Source: Puccinellia tenuiflora (taxonomy: Eukaryota; Streptophyta; Magnoliopsida; Poales; Poaceae). Taken from it: 64,000 bases of DNA. The DNA lies in contig QRDG01000527.1 in assembly GCA_012064385.1 (NCBI GenBank), positions 2,060,349-2,124,348 of the forward strand, given 5' to 3'. Each line of letters opens with the position of its first letter. Positions within the stretch are counted from its first letter, which is position 1. Positions 13,228-25,513 of the stretch are shown piece by piece. A program made the translations under genes and the position numbers. Under the pieces are notes generated by a model that saw only the letters and a program-made list of their open reading frames with translations, ran no database searches and was not told where the DNA came from.

Positions 13228-13476
13228 GGCGAACAACCGAACCCTTGGGACCTTCTTCAACCCTAGGATGTGATGAGTCGACATCGAGGTGCCAAACGAC
13301 TCCGTCGATAAGAGCTCTTGGGAGTCATCAGTCTGTTATCCCTGGTGTACCTTTGATCCGTTAAGCGAGAGCCCTTCCACAGGGGACTCCCGGATCACTA
13401 TGGCCGACTTTCGTCTCTGTTCGACCAGTCGGTCTCACAGTCGGGCAGGCTTATACCATTACGCTCACGAGCAGAA
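13228..13476 (-). pseudogene. rrn26: Nuclear copy of mitochondrial 26S rRNA (NUMT fragment)
   Basis: The sequence on the minus strand matches my memory of the highly conserved domain V / peptidyl-transferase region of plant mitochondrial large-subunit rRNA. On the plus strand it shows GAACAACCGAACCC, CCGGATCACTATGGCCGAC, CGACCAGTCGGTCTCACAG and TACGCTCACGAGCAG. Small departures from the expected sequence (for example TATCCCTGGTG, CCACAGGGGACT) fit drift after transfer. Only about 250 bp of a gene of over 3 kb is present, so it is a non-functional fragment and not a working rRNA gene. Confidence 0.8.
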
Positions 13477-13494
13477 AGTACACGCGCTGGCTAC

Positions 13495-13710
13495 CTATGA
13501 ACACATGATGTTGATGTCCAAATCTGAGATTGAGGGATTTAGCCATATGTATGTGGTGCGAGACCATAGAGCGATTGGTAGTACATATGTTCTTGGACCA
13601 GAATGGAGTAAGTTCATAAAAGAGGACCATTTAAAGATGGGGATAAAATCGCTTTGATTTTAGCAATATCAGATACATACTTGCGTACGGTTTTATAATT
13701 AAAGATTGCT
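13495..13710 (+). pseudogene. Possible B3-domain protein remnant
   Basis: A short reading frame ends GSTYVLGPEWSKFIKEDHLKMG. One extra G near 13638 shifts it away from a continuation reading DKIALILAISDTYL. The spacing W..FI..N/D.LK.GDKI resembles the last part of a plant B3 DNA-binding domain. It begins directly next to the mitochondrial rRNA fragment. The family call rests on about 40 residues and is weak. If correct, the copy is truncated and frameshifted. Confidence 0.35.
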
Positions 13711-14020
13711 TTTAGAACGTAAAGGTAGCTTAGGGTCGCACCCATCAAATCCTCGGGTTGCTGTTTACGAGACACCCTTATTCATAAGTAAATCACGAGC
13801 TAACCTACTCAAATATTTATGTCCACGGGTCAATTATCTAGCACCGATTGCTTACACATCCAATCCTATACCATAGTGAAACCACGAAGAAGAATTTCAA
13901 TCACTATCAGTCTCTTAGAAAAAATTCAACAAGTTCTGGTCCCTCTAGAAAGCACCATTTACAATGGCTTTTTTTAATATGGAGAAAATCCATTCATATT
14001 GGTCGAATGGTTGTGTAGAA

Positions 14021-14129
14021 CATTCTCGGATCTTCTAATATTCGCACGAGACCAAATAAATCATTTGAAATAAATCATTCATGCTGGTGGATTTGACATT
14101 CTCGGATCTTCTGATATTCTCGCGAGACA
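14021..14129 (+). repeat. Imperfect tandem duplication (two copies, ~75-bp spacing)
   Basis: ACATTCTCGGATCTTCT occurs at about 14021 and again at about 14095, each followed by ATATTCnCnCGAGAC. A local duplication is the simplest reading. Confidence 0.6.
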
Positions 14130-14150
14130 AAAATGCACCGTTCGAGATGA

Positions 14151-14321
14151 TTTTTTTTAAAACGAAGGCAAAAGTTTTGCCTTTTTCATTAAGTAAGAAG
14201 AAGTGCCCGGTTTATTTGTGAAAGAAACCGGACGACGGCGAGGCCCACGCCACCCAAGAACCTCTAGAACCAAGCTCCAAACATCACTCCAAGAAAAACA
14301 CCGGTCAGCCATCCATCTTTG
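14151..14321 (-). mobile_element. 3' end of a probable non-LTR retroelement, split by element A
   Basis: Read on the minus strand, this stretch ends with AATGAAAAAGGCAAAAC..., then TTTTAAAAAAAA. That is the look of a LINE/SINE tail in grasses. It is cut by the insertion of element A at 14321/30489. Its 5' part is probably 30489 to about 30855, on the far side of A. The family is not identified, and no reverse-transcriptase coding is visible in the remaining ~530 bp. Confidence 0.45.
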
Positions 14322-14774
14322 TGATGTAGGGTTGGCCCAATCTTCACGGATTTGGAGGCGAGAGACAAGAGGAAAACGGAGGGGGGCGAGGGGAATGAGC
14401 GGATAAACACGGGGAAACACGAAGATACACGGCAAAACCTGCAAGGTTGATCAACCGGCAACAATCCCCAAACGAGAGAGCCTCCGGATCTCACAAACCA
14501 ACCCAATCTTACCCTTGATGAAACAAGTTTCTCTTATCGGCTGGTCCACCGATCCAATAGAACCTCGAAAGGAAGATTGGCTATTCCCTAGTTGAATAGA
14601 TCTCTTGAGAAAGAGTAGGTAAACATAAGAGAAATCATCTCCACAAGAGCAGCCCTTGGAAGGGAAGAGGAGCCATGATCATCAAGTTCTAACTTAAGTC
14701 TGCCCTAGATCTGAGCCTCTTGTACGGTTATATAGTCGGTGGGGCGAAGGGGTAGGTGGCAAGGAAGTTACATG

Positions 14775-15276
14775 GGCCGCAGGCCCTTTTATGTTCGCAG
14801 GCACGGCACCGAATCATCCGGCGTTTCCGGTGCCGGACGGTCCGACGGTCGCCGGATGGTCTGGCCAGCAGGGCCGGACGGTCCGGCGTCTAACGCTTCA
14901 GAGGCGTGAAGTGGAGGAGGTGCTGGAGGCATCGGATCGACTGGTGGAAATCGCCGGATGGTCTAGCGTCGACGGGGCTTGAGTAACCGAGAGCTGCCAC
15001 AGGGGTGCCAGATGGGTCCGGCACCTATCAGGCGCGCCAGACGGTCTAGCGGCTAGTGCCGGACGATCCGGCGAGCGCGAGCGTCGCCAGGAGCAGGGCT
15101 GATCCCATGCGCCAGACCGTTCGGCGGCCGGCGCCGGCTGATCCGGCAACCAGGACTTGCTCCTTTTGTCCCGCCTTCTCCCGTCCTCCTTCTTCGTCTT
15201 CTCCTTGAGCTTCATCGCCATAGTTTGGGCCTTCCTTGGGGTGCTCCAACCTGAGTATGCACAAGGTATTTGCATG
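14775..15276 (-). repeat. GC-rich LTR segment missing from the partner LTR
   Basis: This 502-bp block is flanked by CATG on both sides (14771-14774 and 15273-15276), while the other LTR has a single CATG (30334-30337). The simplest explanation is a deletion in the 5' LTR through 4-bp microhomology. The block holds several palindromes of the form CGGACGGTCCGGC or variants around 14835-15130, and an open frame on the minus strand rich in Ala, Gly and Arg. Confidence 0.7.
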
Positions 15277-15365
15277 ACGTAGCATTCCATCCATTGGTGT
15301 GTCAAAGTCACACATCGAGAGGAGAGAGTTCACCTTAGCTTGAATTGCCTTTTCGCGTGCTCTTG

Positions 15366-17577
15366 TGATACATCCAATATTTGACAGTTCCTTTTATTCC
15401 ACACTTGTGCTAGTAGCACTTACACTTCATTATAGTGAGTCTTAATGTTTCATTAGTATAACTATGTGGGGACTAAACGTTATAGAACTTCGCTTGTATA
15501 TTCCAATGATGAGCCTCCTCAAGTGAGCTCTAGGTCTTCATGAGCAAGCAAGTTGGATGCACCCCCACTAGTTCCATTGGAGAGCTTCCATTCATATAGC
15601 TCTATGTGCATCCGTTGCATGGCAATCACTACTCCTCATTCAGTGTCTACTACGGGACTTCCTCTTGTCTTGTGGTTACCTCTTCCACTGTTTGAGCCTT
15701 TCTTTTTGGCCTTCCAAACCCCCATTATTATTCTCTTTGCCATAACCTCATGGTGCCAAGCCTTCTTCTTGCTTGTATTAGTTGAGTGGACTACATAACA
15801 TTTGATAAGTTAAGTGGATGGATAAAGTACACTTGACTTGAGCTTGGCTATTTCTATTATTGACTGAATTTGATGCTTTGAAGATTGATTGACATTTTAC
15901 ATTGGAGACACAATTTACTATCCTTCTTTCTAAACCTTATGTATGGTTCCTTGTCTCCAACATGCTGATTCATGAAAAGTTCTAGCTTCTTTTAGCTAGC
16001 ATTTGTTAATCATTGTTTGCTTAATGTCAACTATAGACAATTGTTTTGGATCACCTTATTCACATCATGTGCTTTGCATTGCTATGTTGATCTAGATTGT
16101 GAGTTAGCATGTCTTCTAAGAAATTATTTGTTATCGTTTGGGGATGCTGATACGTCTCCAACGTATCTATAATTTCTTATGATCCATGCTTGTTTTCATA
16201 CCATTTGCTACATGTTTTGTTTACATCTTATAGCATTTTTATGCATTTTCTGGAACTAACCTATTAACAAGATGCCACAGTGCCAGTTCCTGTTTTCTGC
16301 TGTTTTCCCGTTTCAGAAAAGTACTTAAGGAAATATTCTCGGAATTGGACGGGACAAAAAGCAGAAGTCTTATAATTCAATGGACTACACGGAGCCCGAA
16401 GGAGAGGACCTGGAGGGCCGTGGGCCGGCCACACCATAGAGTGGCGCGGGACCCATGCCTGCCGCGCCACCAGGTGGTGTGGGGCCCACGGGAGCCCTCC
16501 GACGCCGCCCTTTCGCCTATATATTGCCCCCGACGCATAAAACCTAGAAGGACCCGTCATATTCCAAAAAAAACATCTGCAGCGCCGCCGCCATCGCCGA
16601 CAAGTTTCGGGGGACAGAAGTCTCTGTTCCGGCACCCTGCCGGGACGGGGAAGTGCCCCCGGAGCCATCTCCATCGACTCCACCACCATCTTCATCGCTG
16701 TTGCTGACTCCCATGATGAGGAGGGAGTAGTTCTCCCTCGGGGCTGAGGGCCGTACCGGTAGCCATGTGGTCTATATCTCTCTCTCCCATGATGTGATCT
16801 ATATGTGATCATGAGCTTTGCAATCTAGATGTTGTTATGTTACTCAAGTGGGCTTTATTTATGTGATCTCCGGAGACTCCTTGTCCCACGTGTGTAAAGG
16901 TGACAGTGTGTGCACCGTGTGGGTCTTTAGGCTATATTTCACAAGATACTTGTTCACTGATTTATTATTTGAGTTGGATGTCTCTATGAAATTGTGGTGT
17001 GTTAGTACCTCCTATGAATGCTCCTGGTCCAGTGTGGGGTATTCATTAGTACTTGGGAATATATGTTTGAGGCGTGCTTTTGCATTCCTACACAATGAAT
17101 TAGTGTTCGTTATCCAGCCGGAGAATACTTCGGAGTAGTATATTGAAGTGCTTATATTTATATTCAATTATGATTGCATTGTTGAGAGTGACCACTGTTG
17201 AAAGTATGATCCCTAGGCCTTGTTTCTAAGCATTGAAACACCGTTTACAACAAGTTCTGCTACATGTTTGCTTGCTGCCATTTTTATTTCAGATTGCAAT
17301 TACTACTTATAATCATCCATATTACTTGTATTTCACTATCTCTTCGCCGAACTAGTGCACCTATACATCTGACAAGTGTATTGGGTGTGTTGGGGACACA
17401 AGAGACTTTTTGTATTGTGATTGCAGGGTTGCTTGAGAGGGATACCTTTGACCTCTACCTCCCTGAGTTCGATAAACCTTGGGTGATTCACTTAAGGGAA
17501 ACTTGCTGCTGTTCTACAAACCTCTGCTATTGGAGGCCCAACACTGTCTACAAGAATAGAAGCGTGTGTAGACATCA
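15366..17577 (+). mobile_element. LTR retrotransposon remnant (5' LTR lost), target duplication TCTTG
   Basis: Perfect 5-bp duplications TCTTG (15361-15365 and 17578-17582) define the insertion. It starts TGATACATCC and ends AGACATCA. The right part is a full LTR (16148-17577) with a polypurine-type run TTTGGGGATGC just before it. The left part is internal sequence of the type found before the 3' LTR of Triticeae gypsy elements. The first six bases TGATAC match the LTR start. It therefore looks as though almost the whole 5' LTR and most of the internal region were removed in one internal deletion after insertion. No coding region remains. Confidence 0.82.
16148..17577 (+). repeat. 3' LTR of the 15366-17577 element
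   Basis: It begins TGATACGTCTCCAACGTATC and ends GTAGACATCA. The first ~250 bp resemble the LTR of element D (TGATACGTGTCAAACGTATC, AACCTATTGACAAGATGCC), so the two families are related. Confidence 0.85.
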
Positions 17578-17641
17578 TCTTGTCATTGGACCAATTAGTA
17601 GGGGTTCTTGAGTGTCGATGTCCGGGTGTATGGCTACATCA

Positions 17642-17659
17642 TCTCCCCCCCCCCCCCTG
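17642..17659 (-). other. Polypurine tract of element A (G13)
   Basis: On the minus strand a run of 13 G followed by AGA abuts the LTR start TGATGTAG. Element C has the related end GGAGGGGGAGA in the same place. The run sits where pol would read on into the LTR, so its length sets the reading frame of that extension. Confidence 0.75.
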
Positions 17660-20533
17660 GGAAAGAGTCGTCCTCGACTCGTGATCTTTCTCATCACTTT
17701 TCTCTCCATAGAAGGGTGATAGATCGGAGATGTTGAAGGTATCATCGACCACGTACTTGGATTGGGGAATGTCGATCTTGTATGTGTTGTCGTTAATTCG
17801 CTTGAGAACCTTGAAAGGGCCATCTCCCCTTGGCGAGAGCTTGGACTTGCGCTCATGCGGGAACCGGTCCTTGCGGAGGTGTAGCCACACAAGTTCCCCT
17901 TCTTCGAACACCAATGGCTTCCTTGACTTGTTCATCTTGCTTGCGTGACTTAAGGTGTATGCTTTGAGATTGTCACGGGTAGATTCATGTAGTTGTTTGA
18001 TGAAGTCGGCTCGCTTGTCGAAGTCCATGTCAGTGCGCTCGTGTAGAGGGAGTGGGAGGATGTCTAGGGCGGTGTTGGGGTTGAACCCATAGACAACCTT
18101 GAACGTGCTTCGCTTGGTCGCACGATGTTTGGCACGGTTGTAGGCGAACTCGGTATGCGGGATGCAATCTCCCCAATTCTTCAAATTTGGCTTGATCAAT
18201 ACGCGTAGAAGTATCGAGAAGTTTCTATTCACCACTTCGGTTTGACCATCGGTTTGCGGATGGTATGCGGTGGAGAAGAGGAGCTTGACACCTAGTTTGG
18301 CCATCAATGCCTTCCAAAAGTAGCTTGTGAACTTGACATCAGGGTCCGAAACAATGGTCTTTGGCACTCCATGTAGACGGACGATTTCCCTAAAGAACAA
18401 GGAAGCAATGTGTGAAGCATCGTTCGTTCTATTGCACGGAATAAAGGGTGCCATCTTTGAAAATCGATCAACAACCACGAAAATGGTATCTTTTTTTGTT
18501 TTGGTGTGTGGCAACCCTAAGACAAAATCCATGCTAATGTCCGACCAAGGCGTGTGTGCGGAATACGCAATGGCATGTAAAGATCATGGGAGTTGGAAGT
18601 TGACTTAGATTTGAGACAAGTCGGACAACGGCGCACCAAGCGGTCCACATCACGCATAATTCGTGGCCAAAAGTAATGTGTAGATAGCATCACAAAGGTC
18701 TTGTCATGCCCAAAATGTCCCATGAGGCCGCCTCCATGAGATTCCTTCAACAACAAATGATGCAACGACTCAGGATGCATAGTTTGTTAGTTTTAAACAA
18801 GAAACCCTTGTGCAAATAGAAATCATCAAATCCCTTGTTCATTGTGCACTTGGTAAAAATAGAACCAAAGAATGGTTCGGAAGCATAGAGTTCCTTAATA
18901 TCATCAAGACCCAAAACATTGACTTCAATTTTGGTGAGTAAAGTCGAGTTGCGGGAAAGAGCATCCACGACTATATTATCTTTGCCTTTCTTATACTTGA
19001 AAACATAGGGAAAAGACTCAATTAATTCAACCCATTTGGCATGCATCTTGTTCAAATTGGCTTGGGTTTTCAAGTACTTCAATGATTCATGGTCGTAGTG
19101 TATGACAAACTCTTTGGGCCACAAATAGTGTTGCCAAACTTGCAAAACACGGACTAAGGCATATAACTCCTTGTCGTAAATTGGGTAGTTTAGGCGAGCA
19201 CCATCGAGTTTTTCGCTATAGGCAATGGGACGTCCACCTTGCGTGAGGACACCACCGATGCCTAGGCCACTCGCATCACACTCGAGCTCAAAGGTTTTGG
19301 AGAAATCCGGCAAAGCGACTAAAGGAGCTTCGGTCAATCTCTTCTTGACTTCATTGAAAGCCGATTCTTGTCCTTGGCCCCACACGAAGGGTACATTCTT
19401 TTCGGTAAGCTTGTTCAAGGGGCAAGCGATGGTGCTAAAATCTTTTACAAATCGATGGTAAACCCCGAACAAACCAAGGGCGCTATGAAGTTGGACAATA
19501 TTTGTAGGTGTTGGCCAATTGTAATGGCCTCAATCTTCGAGTTGTCAACTTCAATTCCTTTGGAAGAGACAACATAACCCAAAAACACAAGTTTGTTGGT
19601 GCAAAAGGTGCATTTCTTGAGGTTTGCAAAAAGCATCGCATCACGAAGAGCCAACAAAACTTGTTTCACACGATTGACATGTTCATGCAAGGATTTGCAA
19701 TAAATAAGAATATCATCAAAATAGACAACCACAAACTTGCCAATGAAGGTACGCAAGACGTGATTCATAAGACGCATAAAAATGGAAGGAGCGTTGGAAG
19801 GACCGAAAGGCATGACAAGCCACTCATAAATGCCAAGTTTTGTTTTAAAGGCGGTTTTCCATTCATCTCCTTCGTGCATTCGAATTTGGTGGTAGCCACT
19901 CTTCAAATCTATTTTTGAGAACATAGTGGCACCACTAAGCTCATCAAACATGTCATCTGGGCGAGGGATGGGGTGTCGATATCTCACTGTTATATTGTTG
20001 ATTGGGTAGCAATCCATGCACATGCGAAGCGTATTGTCTTGCTTGGGGACGAGGATCACCGGCACGGCACACAGACTCAAGCTCTCACAGACATGTCCCT
20101 TGGCGAGGTGGTCTTGAATTTGGCGCTCAATCTCCTTTGTCTCCTCGGGGTTGGTACGGTAGGGTGCCCTATTAAGGAGTGGAGCACCAAGTATGGGGTC
20201 AATGCGGTGCTCGATTCCACGAAGAGGAGGGAGTTCGTAAGGTAGCTCGTCCGGGAAGATGTCCTCGAATTCCTTCAAAATAGACAACATAGCCAGAGGA
20301 ACTTTGGTCAAGTCGTTATTATCTTGTCCATCACCTTTGCATAGGAGCACAAAGTGTAGGATGGATGGGTTTGCTCTCACTTCCCTCATCTCACTTTTGG
20401 TGGCTAGCAAGACTACACCGTGGCTCACTCTTTTCCCTTTCTCACTCATGTTTGGCATGTGGCTCTTACTCTCGTGATGGTGGTTCTCTCTCTCACCACT
20501 CAACTCACATGAAGGTTGCTCTTGTTGCGCTCT
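17642..20533 (-). pseudogene. Element A pol: reverse transcriptase, RNase H, integrase (frameshifted)
   Basis: From right to left on the minus strand: RT with FPDELPYELPP and a YFDDILIY active site (about 20503-19445); RNase H with CDASGLGIGG (about 19472-18790); an HHCC integrase finger (H..H, CPTCLKSK, about 18745-18600); and a DDE core with MDFVLGLPHTK, IVSDPDVKF and HPQTDGQTEVVNR (18532-17900). Four different frames are used across this order, so at least three frameshifts are present, near 19460, 18760 and 18525. The integrase second catalytic motif reads SDPDVKF. The 5' side is cut at 20533 by element D and resumes at 27532. It cannot make a working enzyme. Confidence 0.88.
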
Positions 20534-22142
20534 TGAAACGTGTGAAACGTATCTATAATTTTTGATTGATCCATGCTAGTTTTGTGATATTGTCACATGT
20601 TTCTATTATCATATTACATCATTTTTATGCATTTTGTCGGACTAACCTATTGACAAGATGCCTAGTGCCAGTTTCCTGTTTTTGCTGTTTTTGTATTTCA
20701 GAAAATATATACTTCTGGAAATATTCTCGGAATTGGACGAAAATTTACGGGGAATTTTTATTCGACGGATGGCACCTAGAGACCAAAGGGCGACCTGGGG
20801 GGCCACCCACAGGCCAGGGGAGGCCCCCTGCCGCGGCCCTAGGGCAGCCCGCGAGTGGGACCCACCCCTGCCCTGTGGGCACCCCCTCGGCCCCTCCGAC
20901 GCCTATAAAATCACATTAACCCTAAAAACGTCGAGGCGGCCATTATTTTCCAATGAAGTCACCCCGACGCACCGTCACCGTAAACCCTAGCTCGGGGGTG
21001 ATTCTGAAGCTGATCCCGGCACCCTGCCGGAGGGGAGATCGATCCCGGAGGGCTCTTCATCACCATTCCTTCCTCCGGGATGATTTGTGAGTAGTCCCAC
21101 CTTGGACCACGGCTCCATGGCAGTAGCTAGATGGTAGTCTCTCTCTCTCTCTTGTGCTTCATGTCTTATGATCTTGTGAGCTGCCTAACATGATCAAGAT
21201 CGACTATTGTAATGCTATGTGATGTGTTTGCTGGGATCCGATGGATTATGAAGTTATGATCAGACTATGCATGATTCTTATATGTTGATTTATGTTCATG
21301 CATGCTCTCCGATGTGCGTAGTTACTTTGTCCAAGTGATTGTGTGTATCTCCAAGAGGGAGTATTTATGCTAGATAGTGGGTTCATGCCCCCTTTTGTTC
21401 CTGGGCACGAGTGATAGAAACGTCTAAGGGCGGGGGTGTGCTAATGCTACTAAGGGTAAACCAGTGATGTCAATGTCTCTTTTGATATTAGTATTGCTTA
21501 CTTCATGCGCTTTACTTAATGCAATTGTCTGTTGCTTGCAACTTAATACCGTTGGGTGACATGCTGGATAGCGATCCCACGGTGGACTTTTTAGACAAAG
21601 ATGCAGTTGGACTCAACGGTCTTTGTTCATTGTCGTGATACCTACATAAATATTATCATGTTCTCTTTTTCATAGCTAGATTATGTTTGTGTTATAATCT
21701 TGTCAATTGCCCAGCTGTAATTTGTTTACCCATCATATGAGTGTTTTATTTACTTGAGAGACTCCACTAGTGAACCCATGGCCCCTGGTCCATCTTTTTA
21801 CATTAATTGCAATCTTTATTCATCACTTTTCATCATCATTACTCCACTGGTCCATTTTTATATTTTCATCTATTTCACTATACAATTAACCGCTTTGTTT
21901 TCTACGAGACCGGAAAGATGGACAACCTTTCCGCCGTTGGGGGCAAAGTATTTTGGTTGAGTGTGTGCAGGTCCATGTCTGTTGAAGATTAAGCGCTAGA
22001 GATCTTCAACATTCACTTTGTTGTTGATTTCAAAGTCCTACTGGTTCGATAAACCTCGTTTTGTTAATGAGGGAAAACTGCTACTTGCTACATCCACGCC
22101 TTCGCTTGGGGCACCACCCAACACATCATTCACCGATTAGCA
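20534..22142 (+). repeat. 5' LTR of element D
   Basis: It starts TGAAACGTGTGAAACGTATC and ends CACCGATTAGCA. The start differs from the 3' copy (TGATACGTGTCAAACG) by two changes. Length is 1609 bp. Confidence 0.92.
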
Positions 22143-22152
22143 AGCTCTTTTC

Positions 22153-22170
22153 TGGCGCCGTTGCCGGGGA
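22153..22170 (+). other. Primer-binding site (tRNA-Asp type)
   Basis: TGGCGCCGTTGCCGGGGA lies 10 bases after the LTR end. It is the usual tRNA-Asp complement in many grass gypsy elements. Confidence 0.88.
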
Positions 22171-22338
22171 CTTTGGAGCTACAGCAAGGGGAGTCACATA
22201 CTCTCAATCACTTTACTTTGTTTTTGTCTTGCTTGCTTTATTTCTCGATTAGCTTATTTTTCTTGTTGCAAAATTTTAAAACCCAAAAAATTTAGTGTAA
22301 TTTTTATTTCAGTTTTGTTTATCTTTTATCTAGTAGCC

Positions 22339-23000
22339 ATGTTTCCTCCTAAGTTTGGTATGAAAGATGTTAAGGTAGGAAGTGAGGATGTTGTTGGAAA
22401 GGATAATATTGAAGAATTCCTCACTTTCGTTAGCAAACTCTGTACTCATGATAAAAGATCAATAATTGAGCTAACTAATAGTTATGATTCTGCTATATCT
22501 TGTTTGGTAGCTCGTCTTGAGAAGAGGTTTGTTAATTTAAATCCCATATTACAGCAAATGTTTCTTAAGCTTGATAGCATGAAGAGAGGAAAGGAAAAAG
22601 ATTTTGTATTAGAAACTCTTCTCCATGAATTTTATGATATAGTTAAGGAAGCTAGGAAAATATTTGCTCGTTATATTATGGTGCTCTTGGTTCATATCCT
22701 AATATTCACTATTCTTTGAATGTTAGGGATGAAAATATTCTAAGAAAATACACTCGCAAAACAGAGATAAAGGAGAAAGTTGATATTTCTATACCATTTA
22801 AACTCCTAGGGCTATCCGATGCATTGAAAGACAATTTTAGTTGGATTGCTCCTCAAAATCTATTTGACGAGAGTAGTCAACCAAAGAGAAAGGAGAAGGG
22901 TGATTCTCAGCCCTATATTGGTAATATCCAATGCATCTATGATAAATTTGCTAGTGTTCATTTGAAGGATTATGATGCCCTCGATTTCGAAAAGACTTGA
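22339..23000 (+). pseudogene. Short ORF of element D, frameshifted, function unknown
   Basis: The frame opens at ATG 22339 (MFPPKFGMKDVK) and runs to about 22685. It then continues in another frame from about 22690 (NVRDENILRKYTRK) to a TGA ending at 23000. Rejoined it would be about 220 residues with many Lys, Glu and Leu, a helical appearance, and no zinc knuckle or catalytic motif. It is followed by GCGCCTAGCTAAAAGGCGTT and GGGAGGCAACCC, a block I recognise from other Triticeae non-autonomous gypsy elements. I cannot assign a function. A Gag-like or packaging role would be a guess. Confidence 0.55.
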
Positions 23001-25513
23001 TATTTGGCATTGCGCCTAGCTAAAAGGCGTTAAAGAAAAGCGCTTGTTGGGAGGCAACCCATCTTTTACTTTCAGTTTTTTTTGTTTTTCTTGAGTCATG
23101 AAATTGTTACCTCTGTAGCAACTTGATTTTATCTTTTTCTTTTGGTTTTTTGTGCCAAGTTTAGCCTCTAATGCATTGAAAGTGTGAGGTATTGTTTTGC
23201 TGTCCAGAAACAGATTTCTGTCCTTCACTGTTCGAAATTCTAGAAAATCTTTGAATTTAGATTTTTCTGATATTTTTAGACAGAAAGCCTGATACTTTTA
23301 TCTATCTTTCGTTAGTTTTGAGTTTTCTTATTTGAGCTATAGAAGTGTCTTGAAAAATTCAATCTTTACAGACTGTTTAGTTTTTGACAGATTCTACTTT
23401 TATTTTGTATTCGTCTCTTTACTATCATCAAATGTGATACTCTTGGGGAGGAGTGCCACCTTGAGGCTTAGTGAATAGTAGCTAATGCCCAATAAAGTTG
23501 TTTGAAATTTTTTTTGAGTTGAACACATGTGCATTTTAATTTATGAGCACTAACCCTCTAATCAGTTTATAAGAAGTTTTGTGTAAAGGGAGTTTTTAAG
23601 TTCCAAAGGAGAGGATAATAAAGAAATTGAAGATGGATCATAGCTCAAGCTTGGGGATGCCCCCATGGCACCCCCTGTGAATATCAAGAACCATCAAGTG
23701 TCAAAGCTTGGGGAGCCCAAGGCATCCCCTCTTCTTCATCGACTATCATGAGGTTGTCTTCTTTGAACTAAGTTTTTATCACTTTACATATTATGTGCTA
23801 TGCTTGGAGCGTCTTTTTACTTTCAGTTTTATTTGTTTGTTTGCTGGTCATATCCTTGTGGGATCCTAGCTTTATTTGTGAGAGAGAGAGACATGCTCCG
23901 CTTTTTCATTTGAATACTCTTTTGCTTCGCTTATATCTTGTTGAGTATTCTTAGCTACTGTTTGCTTGCTAGTAAGCTCTCGCTTTTAGCTTTTATCTTG
24001 GTTAGGTCTGCTAGTAGTTGATGTTAAACTCTCTTGTTCTTCACTTATATTCGTTGGAGAGTTGTTATTGATAAATTGCTTGAATTGTCAAAGTGACAAA
24101 ATGCTATTCATGTGATATTGGAACAAAATGAAAGCCTGCATAGTCTTGTAGATCATTGTGTGGATACTTGATACTTCTCATTTGTTTTGAGATATTAAGA
24201 TGAATGCTTAAACTTGCTGGTTATTTGAGTGGAATTGATTAGTAAAGAAATTCCGTTAAAAGCCTGAAACTGTGTGGTGTTTCGTAGTTGTTAATTAATA
24301 AAGCTAATCTTTCCATCAAAAGAATTGTTTGGTCAACAAGGGAGACGGTGTGGAGATTTTATGGTTATGATTGACTAATGTCTTATGTTACTCTGTTACC
24401 GGTTAATGTTAGATGTTTGCTTCAAATACCCCTTTTGCTAATCCCAAAAATTCTTACTGAGTGTAGAGTTCACTCGTGCATCCAAATCCCAAAGACAAAC
24501 TATCTTTCCAGCTGAGTCCACCATATCTACTTATGCATGGTATTTCTTGCCATTTCAAGTAAATTTGTCATGTGTCGCCTTTAAAATATTCAAAATACTC
24601 CTTTTTGTGCATCTGATTCTAAGCTCATGATGAAGCAGTAGAGAGCTAGATATAACTTGTGAGAAGTAAGGTCATCTCCCTCCTTTCACCCGGTGTCGAT
24701 GGTTTACGTCTTCACTTGAATCAACCCGAGAGCAGCTTAAGAAAAATATAAATATAACTCATCATTCTCCTCCGCGCAATGAAAATCTGAGAAATCAACT
24801 CAAAACATTGGACAGTGGTCAAACCAATGAGAAAGAGGAATGTACTCATTCCTCTAAAAGCCAGCTGCTCTCACAAGTCTAATAGCCTTGCTTGTTATGG
24901 GGGACTAGATAGCTTCTCTATTGTGAAATCGTTGACGAAAGCATGCATCTCTCAAAATTGTTTTACTTCTCTTTTCTAAAAATAAAAAATCTCTAGCACA
25001 TGACTAATCCCTGCTTCCCTCTGCGAAGGGCCTTTCTTTTACTTTTAATGTTGAGTCAGTTTTCCTTTTCCTCCTATCTCCACCAAAGCTAACATCTAGC
25101 ATTGACCCTGGGTATCATTGATCATATTGCATCGTCAGATTAAACATGAATCTTTATATTGACTTTACCGTTGAAGTTGAAGCTTTTTGCTAATACTTAC
25201 ATCTTCTTTGTTTTGATTCTCAAACACTTTTGTCATGGAACTATTACCATTGAGAATTAATCAAATATGTGGATCACATTGCTTTCATGTTTTTAACGTA
25301 CTATTTATGAAAGGTCTTGCTTGAATGATTCAGCTTGGTTATTCATTGCTTTCTTGCTATCAACTATAGACAATTGTTTTGTATCACTTCATTCACATCC
25401 TATGCTTTACATTACTATCTTGATCATGATTGTGTTGGTTGCATATCTCATCAAAAATTATTTTCTCATCACTTACCTACTCGAGGACGAGTAGGAGTTA
25501 AGCTTGGGGATGC
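23001..25513 (+). other. Non-coding internal region of element D
   Basis: This is AT-rich sequence without an ORF over about 70 codons. The phrase AGCTTGGGGA recurs at about 23650, 23705 and 25501; the last forms the polypurine end before the 3' LTR. No protein domain is seen. Confidence 0.7.

Larger units (their letters stand above)
14322..17641 (-). repeat. 3' LTR of element A, interrupted by a 2.2-kb insertion
   Basis: It matches the other LTR (29902-30488) at both ends: 14322-14774 with 29902-30337, 15277-15365 with 30338-30432, and 17578-17641 with 30425-30488. Inside it lie a 502-bp GC-rich segment absent from the other LTR and the 15366-17577 insertion. Read on the minus strand the LTR encodes a continuation of pol (PMTRAR and KVNSLLSMCDF). 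Confidence 0.88.

Noticed and set aside
13228..13476. A working rRNA gene
   Set aside because: Only ~250 bp of a gene of more than 3 kb, with sequence drift. It is an organelle-derived fragment.
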